Origin: Stomoxys calcitrans
Lineage: Eukaryota; Arthropoda; Insecta; Diptera; Muscidae
Assembly: GCF_963082655.1 (NCBI RefSeq)
Contig: NC_081552.1
Span: 195,066,598 to 195,130,597, forward strand
DNA length: 64,000 bases
Direction of reading: 5' to 3'
This document shows, one piece after another, positions 44,401 through 53,987 of this stretch (the stretch's first letter is position 1; the number at the start of each line of letters is the position of its first letter). Both the position numbers and the translations under genes were made by a program. Below the pieces are notes generated by a model. It was not told the DNA's origin, made no database searches, and was given only the letters and a program-made list of their open reading frames with translations.

Positions 44401-47400
44401 ACATGCTATCTCTTGCCGCACCGGTTTTACATAAATGAGTCCTGCATAGTCCCATGTGTCCCGTTATGATACCGAGAGCTATACTGACCTCCTTCTTACT
44501 TCCCTACAGCAATAGCCTCGTCTTCTCACAATCTGGATCTCCCCATAGGATTTTCGTCTTTCTACCGACCGTTTCGCTATTCCACAGGAAACGTGATAGC
44601 TGTAAACACCACACAGGCAGGAACATTGAGGTCCTATCTGTGCGGTGTTCATTGCTGTCACGAGAAGCTGAGTTGCGAGCTACCGAGCGTCTACAAATTG
44701 CGGGTAGTGGAATGCTCCATTCGGAGTAGCTGCAACGGCAGTAGCGGACAATCATCGGTATCGAGCGGAGAGTCTCAGTGAGAGGCTCTTGCACAAATAC
44801 TGAGTGCCTATAATGCTCCATATGTAAAGGAGAATTATTGGCGCCTTTAAATAACTAATGGCCAACCTGTTACCGCAGCGATTGGTCCTTTGGACCGAAA
44901 CGAGCTTACTCACCTACAAGAGCTTGACGAGGATCGCCACCTCCACATGAAAATGTGGCTAAGACAACACAACAATAACAACTCGGATTGGGTCGATACG
45001 AAAGGCTTCGGGTTAACAATTTTATTGACTGCAGTTCTCTGGCCTTCACTGCCAAATCGTATGCTTTCTCATTCCCAGTTACTCCGCTATGGCCCAAACG
45101 ATGCGGCTCGTGCCATCCTCATAGAAGGCGTTAATCTCCTTCTTACACTCCAACACTATTCGTGAGCTTACCGTCCTGGTTGTTATTGCCCCTATGGCCT
45201 GTTTACTGTCCGTAATGATACCGTTAACACCAAAACACCTCACGTTAACACCAAAACACCTCACGCATTCCATGACCGCCAGGATCTTCGCCTGCAGGAC
45301 CGTATTATGGTCAGGCATTCTAAAACAGATCTCAGTCCCTGGATTCTCAATGTAGACCGCTTAGGTTCTCTCTCAGGATCGCTCCGTGTAACATGATCTT
45401 CTAGATGGCAATACTAGGGTTCCATCAATCCAAGACTGTGCCGCTGGCAGCAAGGCCTTGCACTCGACCTCAAGTATCTTCTTAGGTATTCGATCGGAAA
45501 CCTCTTCCATTCCTTCCAGGTTTGCTATCGTCGCCTCGATTATACCGTTATGGTATAGCCTCAATAAGCTGCCTCACACTTAATCTGTATGTCTATGGAA
45601 GGGATATCTAGAATAGTCTCCATTGCCCTAGTAAGAGTGGTCCTCATCGTTCCGCCTATGCCAAGACAACAAGTTCTATGAACCTGTTGTAGAATCCTAG
45701 CGTTGAACTTTTCCTCCATCGCAATCCACCAAACTACTGACGCGTTTGTTAGTATTGGTCTAATCCTCCGTTCCTGTAGAGCCAGTGGACTGTCCTAGGA
45801 ATCAAGCCTCATTTAGAGCCTACGGCCTGTCACGTTCGTGAATGTGACACTTCCCATTCCCCGGATAACTATGAGCACCACACAGGCAGGAAATTTGAGC
45901 TCCGATCTGTGTGGTGTTCATTGTTATCACGAGAAGCTTAGTTGTGAGCTTCCGGGCGCGTCCACAGGTTGCGGAAAGTGGAACGGAGTAGCTGCAATTG
46001 CAGTCACGGACAATCAGCGGTATGGAGCGGAGAGTTTCAGTGAGAGGCCGAATGGCGCCGGCTCTTGTATGAATACTAAGTGCCTATAATGCCCGATATG
46101 ACAAGGCCCGTTGTTGGCGCCTTTAAATGACCAACGACCATGATGTTTCCGCGGCGATCGGCACGAGCTTACTCACCCATAGGCGCTAGATGAGGATCGC
46201 CACCTCCACTTATAGCCATGTGGCTACGACAACAACAACAACAATAACTCTTCCAATTCAGTTTTTTTTTTGTCCAAGTTCACACCTAAGTATTTGACCT
46301 TGCCAGATATCGAAATCGTTTTACTGAGGAAACGTGGTGCGTCAAATTGGCCCACCTTCGTCTTCCTCATGAACAGGCATATTTCAATCTTCTCGGGGTA
46401 AGCATTGAGACCCCTGGGTCTGGCCCAGTCATATACCATATGCAAGACCCTTTCGGCCCTTCTGCAAAGTTGGTTCGGATCCTTACCCCTTAAAAGTATT
46501 ATTTGAACCATACTTGGGATAGTTGTGGGAAGTCTAAACAAAAGACCTCATTCAAAGTTTTGCCAAATCGTATAATAATTGCGCATTCTAGAGGCTCCAG
46601 AAGTCAAGATCCGCGTTCGGTTTATATGGCAGCTATACGAAATTATTGGCCGATTTTGACCATACTTAGCACAATCGTTGGAAGTTATATCGAAACATCT
46701 CATTCAAAATTTAATCGGATACGAATTTAAGCGTCTAAATGCTCAAGAAGTCAAGATCCAAAATCGGCTACCGAAACATGGACCGATATGGCCTCTTTAC
46801 AATGCAAACCGACCTACACAAATAGGAATCATTTGTGCAAAATTTCAAGCGCCTAGCTTTACTTCTTCGAAAGTAAGCGTGCTCCCCACAGAAAGCTAGA
46901 CAGAGGAACGGACATAGCTATATCGACTTAAAATGTCATGGCGATCAAGAATATTTATACTAAATGGGGTCTAAGACCAATATTTCGATGTGTTACAAAT
47001 GGAATGGTGACGTTAGTATATCCCCATCCTATAGTGGAGGGTATATAAACTTATTTGAGGTTAGACCATAGTTGGAATCTATAAAGGGCCTCATTGAAAA
47101 ACTTTGCTATACAAAAACACTACCCCAAACAAATCTTGCTGTGACAGTTCTATTAACATACAAGTTCGGTTACAGTACAATTCTACGTGCAAGTCACTCC
47201 TAGATCCAAAAGATGCCAAATTCCCTTATTTAATATTTAGCTTTACAATTTTAATCATATGATGTTTATCTCTTCTAACTGAACAAATTAAGTGAAGGAC
47301 AAACAAGTTTAAATTGTTATGGCATAATTAGAGAATCTCAATCTCAGAACATTGTTCATATACTTACCTCATCTACATGAATGTAGTAGACATGTTTTGT

Positions 47401-50400
47401 GGAATACAGAGCTTTCAATAAGCGATGCACTTGTCGCAAAGCACGACCGTTTAAAGTAAATAAAAATGCAATTCGGATGTCATCATTTGTTGTGTTCGGT
47501 CTAACACCAATCTCAGCAACTTGGGCAGAAAATTCTATAACATACAAATAGGAAATATACAATAAGAGGTCATTGGGAGTATATGTAATGCATTAAAAAA
47601 GATTTTTAGAGCAACAAGTACAAGCGTGCTAAGTTCGACCGGGCCGAATCTTATAAACCCTTCACCATGAATCATATTTGTCAAGCTCTTTGTCCGGTGT
47701 CTCTTAATAGACAAACAAAGGATATTGGATAAGAAATGCTATTGTATGTTTAAGACCACAGTAGAAGTTATTGTGAAGTAAAATCGGGAGATCGGTTTAT
47801 ATGGGAGCTATTTCAGGTTATGGACCGATCTAGACCATATTTCATATAGTTTTTGAAAGTCAAACAAAACACGCCATGTAAAAATTCAGCTTAATCGGAT
47901 AATAACTGCGCCTTCTAGAGGCTCACCGCATCTGCGGTGCATAGCTACCGGATGAAAGTGAAGAAATCGACCTTCCCCGGCAAACCGGAATAGTTCGGGC
48001 TCAAATACGATTCGACAGATGCAGCCGTTCTAACTCTTACAGAGCAAGGATTTATGCCCGGCGCGGAATAGCTGTGACCACCACACAGGCCGGAACATTG
48101 AGGTCCGATCTGTGTGGTGTTCATTGCTGTCACGAGAAGCTTAGCTACGAGCTAACGGGCGCGACCACAGTTTGCGGAAAGAGAAATGCTCCATGCGGAG
48201 TAGCTGCAACGGCAGTCGCGGACAATCAGTGGTATCGAGGGGAGGGTCTCAGTGAGAGGACAAGTGGCACCGGCTCTTGCACAAAATACTGAGTGCCTAT
48301 GATGCTCCATATGACAAGTCGGGTTATTGGCGCTTTATAATAACCAATAGTCACCCTGTTGCGGCGGCGATCAGTCCTATGGACCGGAACGAACTTGCTC
48401 ACCTACAGGAGCTTGAGGAGTATCGTCAACTCTACATGAAAATGTGGCTACAACAACAACAAGGATTAATGCCAACGTGAAACATGTGTGTCCCGATTGT
48501 GACCTGGGACCACACGTCACCTGTTTAACTGTCCAGCCAGACCCTCCAAGGGGGACTATTTAGCTGAAAAGTATACAATAGCTCTTCACCACAGTCTGAA
48601 GTGGAATATTAAAGCTACCCAGGGATCGTGTTGTTTTGAGATTTCCTTAGAATTTGATTTCCTGGGTGCGCCACAACATGGGATAAAAAGCTGATAGACT
48701 TAGTGATGTGGAGTAGGATGGGGATGGTAGGAGGGTAGGCAGGGAGATGCTAAGCCTGCCGTAATGAAACAGACAAAAGATAGAACACAACACAACAACA
48801 ACAAGAGCAGCAACAAACGATAGGATTGACCCGATGGAGTCCTTCATCGGCGAGGGCTACCACCTTAATGTACAACACATTGCTACAACAAAAACCACAA
48901 CTAATAACCACACAGTTAATTCACAATCTAACGTTTTAGGACCGTTTACAGAATCCGCACTGGTACTCCGGACGGGATCAAGCAGCGTATCCGTCGGATA
49001 AAAATGGCATTCATGGGGTTATGAGAACGGATGCGTAGAACAGCTAGCGTATGAATGAAGTTCTTAAAGAGCACCCGCCGCTCAAAGCACCTGCAGAAGT
49101 AAACATCTTCCAAAAAACCAGAGCAGTTCAACTAATGTTGCATGTAGTGCTCTGTTGTGACTTCCAACAACTGTGCTAAATATGGTCCAAAATCGGTCTA
49201 TAACCTGATATAGCTCCCATATAAACCGATCGCCCGATTTGATTTCTTGAGCCCTTAACTTGATATAGCTCAAAACAATTGCCCGATATAAATCATATAA
49301 ATCAATCGCCCGATTTGATTTCTTGAGCCCCTGGAAACCGCAATTTTTGTCCGATTTGGTGTTCTGTTATGACTTTCAAAAACTATCCCAAGTACAGTTC
49401 AAATCGATCTATATTTGATATAGCTCCCATATAAACCGATCTCCCGATTGGTTTCTTGAGCCCCTGGAAGCTGCAATTTTTAACCGACTTGGCTGAAACT
49501 TTGCATGTGTTGTTCCGTTATGACTTTCAACAACTGTGACAAATACGATCCGAATCGGTCTATAAGCTGATATAGCTCCCATAAAAACCGATCTCCCGAT
49601 GTGTCTTCTTGAGCTCTTACATGTCGCAATTGGCTGACATTTTGCATGTGGTGTTCTGCTATGACTTCCAACAACTGTGCCAAATATGAAACATATCAGT
49701 CTATAATCCTATATAACTCCCATGTAAACCGGTCTCTCAAGTATCCTTGTTCGGTTCCTAGAAGCTTTAATTTTTGCTGATTTGATAGATGTTTGGTATG
49801 TACAATAGAATAAAATTATGCCCTTCATCAAATTTATTTTGTATAAATTTTTAGCAGAATCCATGGTGGGGGGTCCGAAGCTTCGGCCCGCTTTTACTTT
49901 TTAGATTTTGCTGTGCTTAACAAAAACGAGACTATAAATAAATCAATTTACCCTAATTGTTGGAATTGCTATAAGAATTAGCCCGCATAAGCACTAATTG
50001 CATAAACAAACATCACATGCCAACTGACATTATACCCACTTTCGGTTTAATTAGAACACAGTCGGCAAAAGTAATGTGTAAAATTAGCTTTTCGGAAAAA
50101 GATTGAATAACCAGGAATGCATTATTAATTCGAAACTTCTGAAGACATTGACTAAAGTCGGCACGAATAAAATGTTCTTTTTGTGCTTATCAAGCGAAAA
50201 GATAAAACTTTTATTGTTTGTCTCCCAGTATTAGAGAATAGATAAGCCCATAGACAAATATCCAGTCAGATAAGTACTACTACTTAATTTCCCATGAACA
50301 TTCAACTAAGGCACAACGGACACTTTTCTCATATCAATGAGTGCAGTCCGATTAAAGTTAAAGCTTTATGATAAGGGGCCCCCTTTTTTATGCCGAGTCC

Positions 50401-51600
50401 GAAGGGTGTGCCGCATAGCGTCATCACTTGGTAGAAAAGTTTTAACATAGTAGAATACCTCACAAATGTTGCCAGCATATGTAAAGGGATAACCCCCGCT
50501 GAATATTTCTGATGCCGGGATTTGAACCCAGGCGTGCGGCGTCATAAGGGGCCATGCTACAGTATACTGTAGATATTTCGCAAACTAAAAATAATTTTAA
50601 TTTGATGCTGAGATCAAAATTGATTGAAGTAAAATCTATATGGTCATGTACGGGACACCATTAACACATTGCTTTTAAGTTGTCGTTATAGTGCCATTTA
50701 AAAACAAGCACACACACACACACACTCACACACACAAATGATGAAGAATGCTTTGAATATTTAGGCACATAGCTTCTACAACTTACTTGCAATTCCTGTC
50801 TCAAACACATTCATGGCAAAGTAACCGCCACAAATCTCATGCGAATCTCCCGAACATTTCATATTGCATGTGGAGTCAGGTAATTTGGACGATTCTGGCG
50901 GCAGATCAGCGCCACAAAAACACTCGGACCCATATTGTACGCCGGCATAGGGGAATCCAGATTGCAGGCAAAGCTGTATACATTTATCCGGCTTGTTGGT
51001 TGTTTTAAAATTAATAAAATATCCGGATAACAAACGGAATTTCTTTTCGTCTCGGAAACAACCCAATGGATTGTTAGCTGTATGGTTACTTGGGCAATAG
51101 CTGGGTAATAGGGCCGGATAGAATTTGCCCGATTGTATGGAGCAAGCAATTCCAGCGATATGTTGTCGGCAGTCTTTTGTTTTCGCTCGTTGCAGCGCTG
51201 ATATGGCATCTTTAGATATGATATCGCATGACGGTGTAAAGCCTAATTGTTGCTTTGAAATTAATGGGGATGGCGGGGGAGACTCGTTGTAGTCTGCATT
51301 ATTTGTTGACGAAGAGGCTGCATGTTGCCTTTTGTTTGCAATTATTGGAGGTTGTGCATCCTCATCGTCCGTACTGTCGGCATCATGCGACTTTTGTCGG
51401 ATTTCAGACACGGACGAATGACCCAAGAATGCTGTATCAGCACTAGTGCCATTGGTTAAATTTAAAGATTTATAAGCCAAGAATATTTGTATGCCGAAGA
51501 TGACAAATCCCAGCAGGCAAAATAGCTTATAACGACATACAAGGCGCCACACAAGACTCTCCTTCATTGTTTTTGTTTTCTTTAATAGTATCACGCGCAC
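36636..51600 (-). CDS. oxt: Peptide O-xylosyltransferase (oxt), spliced
   Basis: Exons 50787-51600, 47368-47534 and 36636-38453 give 932 residues with closing phases. The enzyme transfers xylose from UDP-xylose to Ser of proteoglycan core proteins, starting heparan and chondroitin sulfate chains in the ER/Golgi. Layout: short cytoplasmic N-terminus, one membrane anchor (about 26-43), an acidic/Ser-rich stem, a WSC domain (about 178-268, GCFRDEKKFRLLSGYF to ICGGYFAMNVF) as in insect oxt, then the GT14 catalytic domain with FLFTLNGRALRQVHRLLKAL, YYIHVDERQDYLYR, DFVINLSESDFPVK, GGSDWVGLSRPFVKYV and LLPAESFFHTVLRNS, the Cys-rich [20 protein letters not shown], and a C-terminal XylT domain. A second Met at residue 12 could also start translation. 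Introns of 3.3 and 8.9 kb hold many transposons. Confidence 0.96.
38515..39842 (+). mobile_element. DINE-1-like element with about 150-180 bp internal repeats
   Basis: Starts GGCATTAAGTTCGGCCGGCC. Holds about seven imperfect repeats (AAAATAAAGCTTTTATGGGC, CCCTTTATCGGGAGATCGGT, AGCTATATCTAAATATAGTC), then ATCCGTAATATATACACTTT, GTTGCAAACGGAATGAC and the end TATACCCCCTATCCTACGGT-GGTGGGTATAAAA. Oriented opposite to oxt, in its intron 2. Confidence 0.72.
39961..43537 (-). mobile_element. 2A-LINE: full-length CAA-tailed non-LTR retrotransposon
   Basis: About 3.58 kb flanked by TTTATTTGTCTG at 39949-39960 and 43538-43549. One long ORF on the minus strand (43408-40889, continued 40892-39990 after a frameshift, about 1,140 codons). 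Order: MLLVRAGIEKNPGP (2A-like); a PHD-type Cys/His finger (CSVCQNRL...CNRCLEWVHFRSC); AP-type endonuclease (FLQLNCNGLRGKIDE, AAIQETKL, LVLGDFNAHHSSWHS, SDHLPI); RT (PGKDPSLGESYRPISLLSPV, ALDLSKAFDTVSHAKL, KQGVPQGGVISP, VSYADDCTIL); C-terminal zinc knuckle (CPDCNQGPHDTRHLFNC). The 3' tail is GCTACAACAACAACAACA. No separate ORF1 or RNase H was seen. 2A plus PHD suggests the CR1/L2 group, but the clade is uncertain. The single defect I see is a 1-nt deletion near 40905. Confidence 0.93.
43715..43930 (+). mobile_element. DINE-1-like fragment
   Basis: One and a half internal units: AGAAGTCAAGATCCGAGATA, CGTGAGATCGGTTTATATGG, CAGCTATTACAGGTTATGGA. Preceded at 43620-43715 by a short sequence (ATAGTTTGCCAGCTCTACTC) that also occurs near 26640-26735. 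Confidence 0.6.
43999..44234. mobile_element. Mariner-type MITE, copy 4 (236 bp)
   Basis: TIR TTGGGTTGCCCAACAAGTAA and the partner ending GGGCAACCCAA, TA at 43997-43998 and 44235-44236. It lies in the LOA-type 3' UTR; about 30 bp of host sequence is missing at the junction. Confidence 0.9.
44588..44982 (+). mobile_element. CAA-tailed SINE-like element, near full length
   Basis: From ACGTGATAGCTGTAAACACC through TTGCTGTCACGAGAAGCTGA, CACCTACAAGAGCTTGACGA, to CATGAAAATGTGGCTAAGAC and a CAA/ACA tail. It replaces part of the LOA-type coding sequence. Confidence 0.8.
45850..46247 (+). mobile_element. CAA-tailed SINE-like element, near full length
   Basis: From TTCCCCGGATAACTATGAGC to GCCATGTGGCTACGACAACA with CAA repeats. 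Same order of blocks as at 48059-48459. Confidence 0.8.
46248..46500 (-). mobile_element. I/LOA-type LINE RT C-terminal fragment
   Basis: MVYDWARPRGLNAYPEKIEI, CLFMRKTKVGQFDAPRF, VKYLGVNLDKK. It is the RT region that is deleted from the copy at 2480-3560. Confidence 0.72.
46501..47056 (+). mobile_element. DINE-1-like element, 5'-truncated
   Basis: Internal units (TTGAACCATACTTGGGATAG, GGTTTATATGGCAGCTATAC), then ACAGAGGAACGGACATAGCT, CGATGTGTTACAAATGGAAT and the end TATCCCCATCCTATAGTGGA-GGGTATATA. Confidence 0.68.
47057..47340. other. oxt intron 2, unique-looking
   Basis: Nothing recognised. AT-rich sequence next to exon 2. Confidence 0.5.
47368..47534 (-). CDS. oxt: oxt exon 2 (start of GT14 fold)
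   Basis: 167 bp: (K)FSAQVAEIGVRP...RIAFLFTLNGRALRQVHRLLKALY...YYIHVDE. The acceptor is GTTATAG and the donor GTAAGT. The junction falls in the family motif HVDERQDYL. Confidence 0.92.
47620..47930 (+). mobile_element. DINE-1-like element, 3'-truncated
   Basis: Has the typical 5' end (GTGCTAAGTTCGACCGGGCC, GAATCTTATAAACCC, TTCACCATGAATC) and about one internal unit, then stops at a 2A-LINE 3' fragment. Confidence 0.68.
47931..48805 (+). mobile_element. 2A-LINE 3' fragment with nested element
   Basis: Decayed C-terminal coding and 3' region of the 2A-LINE (TTCCCCGGCAAACCGGAATA, CCCGATTGTGACCTGGGACC, GACAAAAGATAGAACACAAC). A 401-bp element is inserted at 48059-48459. Confidence 0.65.
48059..48459 (+). 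mobile_element. CAA-tailed 401-bp SINE-like element, complete, with target duplication
   Basis: Flanked by CAAGGATTTATGCC (48045-48058) and CAAGGATTAATGCC (48460-48473). Begins CGGCGCGGAATAGCTGTGAC and ends ATGTGGCTACAACAACAA. No ORF, and no clear tRNA-type A/B boxes. Other copies or fragments lie at 5266, 11195, 20790, 28946, 31780, 44588, 45850, 54958 and 55465. Its tail GGCTACAACAACAA matches that of the 2A-LINE. Confidence 0.88.
48820..48890 (+). mobile_element. Short CAA-tailed 2A-LINE derivative, 5'-truncated (S6)
   Basis: GATTGACCCGATGGAGTCCT, TCATCGGCGAGGGCTACCAC, TTAATGTACAACACATTGCT, then ACAACAAAAACC. The first about 35 bp are missing. Confidence 0.65.
49130..49910 (-). mobile_element. 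DINE-1-like element
   Basis: At least four units of about 150 bp on minus, seen on plus as ATATAGCTCCCATATAAACC, CCGATTTGATTTCTTGAGCC, TTCCGTTATGACTTTCAACA. The element 5' end is at right (GAAGCTTCGGCCCGCTTTTA). Confidence 0.65.
49911..50275. other. oxt intron 1 sequence, nothing recognised
   Basis: No repeat family or ORF of note. Confidence 0.5.
50276..50562 (-). mobile_element. tRNA-derived SINE
   Basis: Tail with TACTACTACTTAATTTCCCA at left, the body (CTCATATCAATGAGTGCAGT, CCTCACAAATGTTGCCAGCA), and the head at right containing TGGGTTCAAATCCCGGCATC on minus (B-box-like). The extreme 5' end is degraded. Confidence 0.75.
50709..50738. repeat. (CA)n microsatellite
   Basis: About 14 CA units with one interruption, 50 bp from oxt exon 1. 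Confidence 0.9.
50787..51600 (-). CDS. oxt: oxt exon 1 (anchor, stem, WSC domain)
   Basis: 271 codons plus one base. The hydrophobic segment LFCLLGFVIFGIQIFLAY is a type II signal anchor. The WSC domain has eight or so cysteines. The donor is GTAAGT. The leftover A joins AA of exon 2 (Lys). Confidence 0.93.
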
Positions 51601-52229
51601 AGTTGTTTACTGCTGCCGGAGTGGTAGTGGCCAACTATATTTTTCTTATTATATACAATGAATGTTGTGGAATTCCAAATTATCATGACAATTGCTGATG
51701 ATGATTGTAGTAAATGCAGTTTTTATGCAGGGTACAAGCAACAATTAGGACAATCCGAACGGGCGAGGGTTATGTTTGTTGATGTTTGGGCGGAAGTTTT
51801 CGGATGTATATTTTTTTAAAGCCAATGCTTTGTTAATTGCACCGCTGCCATCATTCCCGTTTCCTTTAATTTGTTTTTTTCATAACAATTTTGGTTAGAT
51901 CTTAATAATTCAATGCAAAACCCCTAAATGTTGGATCTTTACTGGTGTAGCAGGGTTGCCGAGCAGTAAGTTTCTTGGGTGAAATGGGAATTTCGCACGC
52001 ATAGACTATCTGCAAAATTGATAACGGAAGCAATGGGTTGTTTGCACACAAAGATTAGTTATACAATTAAAAAGAAATTTGTACAAAAAGGAACCACATG
52101 AACGACCCAGGATTCACTAATAGAAGATTAGGTCACTTGCGAAAACATAAAGGGGATAGGCCCTAATGAACATCATTAGGGATGTCAAATCTGCCGATTG
52201 AAAATGTCATTAAAGGGTTTTTATCATGA
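51601..52229. promoter_or_regulatory. 5' flank of oxt
   Basis: Region upstream of the oxt start. It must hold the 5' UTR and probably the promoter, but no core motif stands out. Confidence 0.4.
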
Positions 52230-52475
52230 CATATTTACCAGGTAGTGTACCGTAAACAGCTGAGTACAATTTTTTCTCGCGAAGTGCACTATTTGTCAAC
52301 CAGTTTTGGTTGTGTGTGTGTATTATACCTAAAAACCATAACTCACACAACAACGAAAATCACGCGAACTAGTAACATACTCAAAATCAGAGTTGCACTA
52401 ATCACTGATTTTGACAGATAGTGCACTCAATATTTTGTTGTTGGGCAACTGCCCATACCTGTAAATTAATATATC
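52230..52475. mobile_element. MITE-like repeat with inverted ends, copy 2
   Basis: Matches 30812-31060 (CATGACATATTTACCAGGTA, AGCTGAGTACAATTTTTTCT, ACGCGAACTAGTAACATA, ATACCTGTAAATTAATATAT). Confidence 0.6.
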
Positions 52476-52480
52476 TTGGT

Positions 52481-52800
52481 TGGTATTCTGTTCTGCTTTC
52501 GGAATAGTCGCTGAAATTTTTAATTGTTCCGCGAGAGAAATTTGACAGCAATCAAATGTTTTTGTTTCCATACCAAAACACTTTTTTTATTGTTTTCTTC
52601 ATTAAATTTATTTTATGGCGAATAAATGAAGAAAAGCGAACCATTGAAACCAATATAACATACAAAAACGATGCCCGCAATGTTTTCAAGTGTTGCCACT
52701 TTGAATTTTTTTTATCATTTTCCTCACTATAAGCAGAGTACTACTTTTCCGTATATTTGACAGCATTCCGCTAGAAAAGCTGAACAAAATACTCAGCTAA
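52481..52800. mobile_element. Possible MITE with GTATTCTGTTC ends
   Basis: The left end GGTATTCTGTTCTGCTTTCG and the right end, inverted, GAGTATTTTGTTCAGCTTTT frame about 320 bp. Single ends of the same family occur at 13813-13866 and 56932-56962. Confidence 0.5.
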
Positions 52801-52940
52801 ATAGAAGAAAACGTAAATAATGAATTAATGTAAAATGAGAACATGTTGACAACCTCAATGCCAATTACTGTCAAAAATTTAAAAAATTGTATGTCGGCTG
52901 ATCGTTTGGCTTAACCTTATTCAGTAAATTCTGTTAACGA

Positions 52941-53092
52941 CCTGGACCACTAACTTTTTTTTCTTTTTGTCAATCAGTTCGTTCGCAAATTCATTGACAA
53001 CAGCTGATTTTATAGAGGGAAAACACCTGTTTTCATTGAGTTGGCGAACGAATTGAGTGACAAAAAGGAAAAAAAAATATTAGCGGTCTAGG
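52941..53092. repeat. Foldback repeat, about 48-bp arms
   Basis: Left arm CCTGGACCACTAAC, T run, CTTTTTGTCAATCAGTTCGT; right arm inverted GCGAACGAATTGAGTGACAA, A run, TAGCGGTCTAGG. The loop is about 50 nt. Confidence 0.7.
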
Positions 53093-53412
53093 CAGTAAAT
53101 CTTGTCATATAGCGCACGAACTTTATTTTTTCTATGAGAAACCCACCCTTGATATGTTCTTGTTTTACAAATGGGAATCTCTTTTTTAAAACGGCGACTT
53201 AATAAATTGTGTTTTCTATGACCTATCGTTCAATTCTGTTGCACGAAAAATATTGAAAGAAAGAGGAGACTGCAAGAAAAATGTCAAGATTTTTCTATTC
53301 AGCAGGGTAATCTGTTTTTAGTTATTAAATACTTCAACAAAATATCTTAATTTACCTATATATATTTACTGCAAATTTTCTCCACCAACACAATCTTGCC
53401 ATCACATTATAC

Positions 53413-53450
53413 AAGGATTAATGTTGTTGTTGTATCAGTGTGTTGTACAC
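53413..53450 (-). mobile_element. Short CAA-tailed element, strongly 5'-truncated (S7)
   Basis: TGTTGTTGTTGTATCAGTGT-GTTGTACACTG framed by ATTAAT on both sides. Only the 3' end of the short element is present. Confidence 0.6.
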
Positions 53451-53855
53451 TGATTAATTGCGCCTAATTGCTACTTTTAAGTCATGGCGAAACATTTAAA
53501 GGCGGTCTCATTTTGATCGGCGTTTTGCCAACACACACAAAGAAATTTGTGTGCGTGTGTGCCTACGTGTGCGTGCATGAGCAGAGAATATGCGAGAAAG
53601 AAGACGAAAACAAAGAGAGTACAAACAAAAATCTGTCATCTTAATACCATCAAACCTGGCCTGCTGTTAACCGCCTTGGGCTCTCGTCGACTGATTTTAT
53701 AAAGGGAAAACAGATGATCGAGCTTTTAAACCCGAATTTAAAGAGCAGTGTAAACGGGGTTTGACACCGGCTCGGCTATGTTCTCTAATTCCAATTTTTT
53801 AATTATTCTGCAACTGTAAATGACCCACAAAATCGAATAAATTATCCAAGCTAAT

Positions 53856-53863
53856 TATCGATA
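53856..53863. promoter_or_regulatory. DRE motif (TATCGATA) upstream of RAMAC
   Basis: A perfect TATCGATA, 125 bp before the RAMAC ATG. In flies this is the DREF/DRE core-promoter element of housekeeping genes. Confidence 0.65.
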
Positions 53864-53891
53864 AATCTTTTTATTTTGAATGTGTGAGAGA

Positions 53892-53899
53892 TATCGATA
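53892..53899. promoter_or_regulatory. Second DRE motif upstream of RAMAC
   Basis: A second perfect TATCGATA, 36 bp downstream of the first and 89 bp before the ATG. Confidence 0.65.
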
Positions 53900-53987
53900 A
53901 ACAGCTGTTCTCTTAAGTCCAAGTGACCAATCATTAAAAAAAGACAAGATATTAAACAAATACTAGAAAGCGAAACATTATTGTGAA

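Larger units (their letters stand above)
43935..45840 (-). mobile_element. I/LOA-type LINE 3' part
   Basis: RNase H and C-terminus on minus: HNTVLQAKILAVMECVRCFG, DSKQAIGAITTRTVSSRIVL, GHSGVTGNEKAYDLAVKA, CRACREDDETLENFPAFASN. A MITE (43999-44234) and a CAA-tailed SINE-like element (44588-44982) are nested in it. Around 45235-45255 a 20-bp stretch is tandemly duplicated (RCFGVNVRCFGVN). Confidence 0.78.

Noticed and set aside
50787..51600. Separate WSC-domain gene
   Set aside because: Its donor phase joins exactly to the 47368-47534 exon, and insect xylosyltransferases carry a WSC domain N-terminal to the catalytic domain.
53856..53899. DRE sites as transposon debris
   Set aside because: Clustered TATCGAT-like sequence also occurs in a repeat at 43620-43650, but the pair at 53856-53899 shows no similarity to that repeat and sits at promoter distance.
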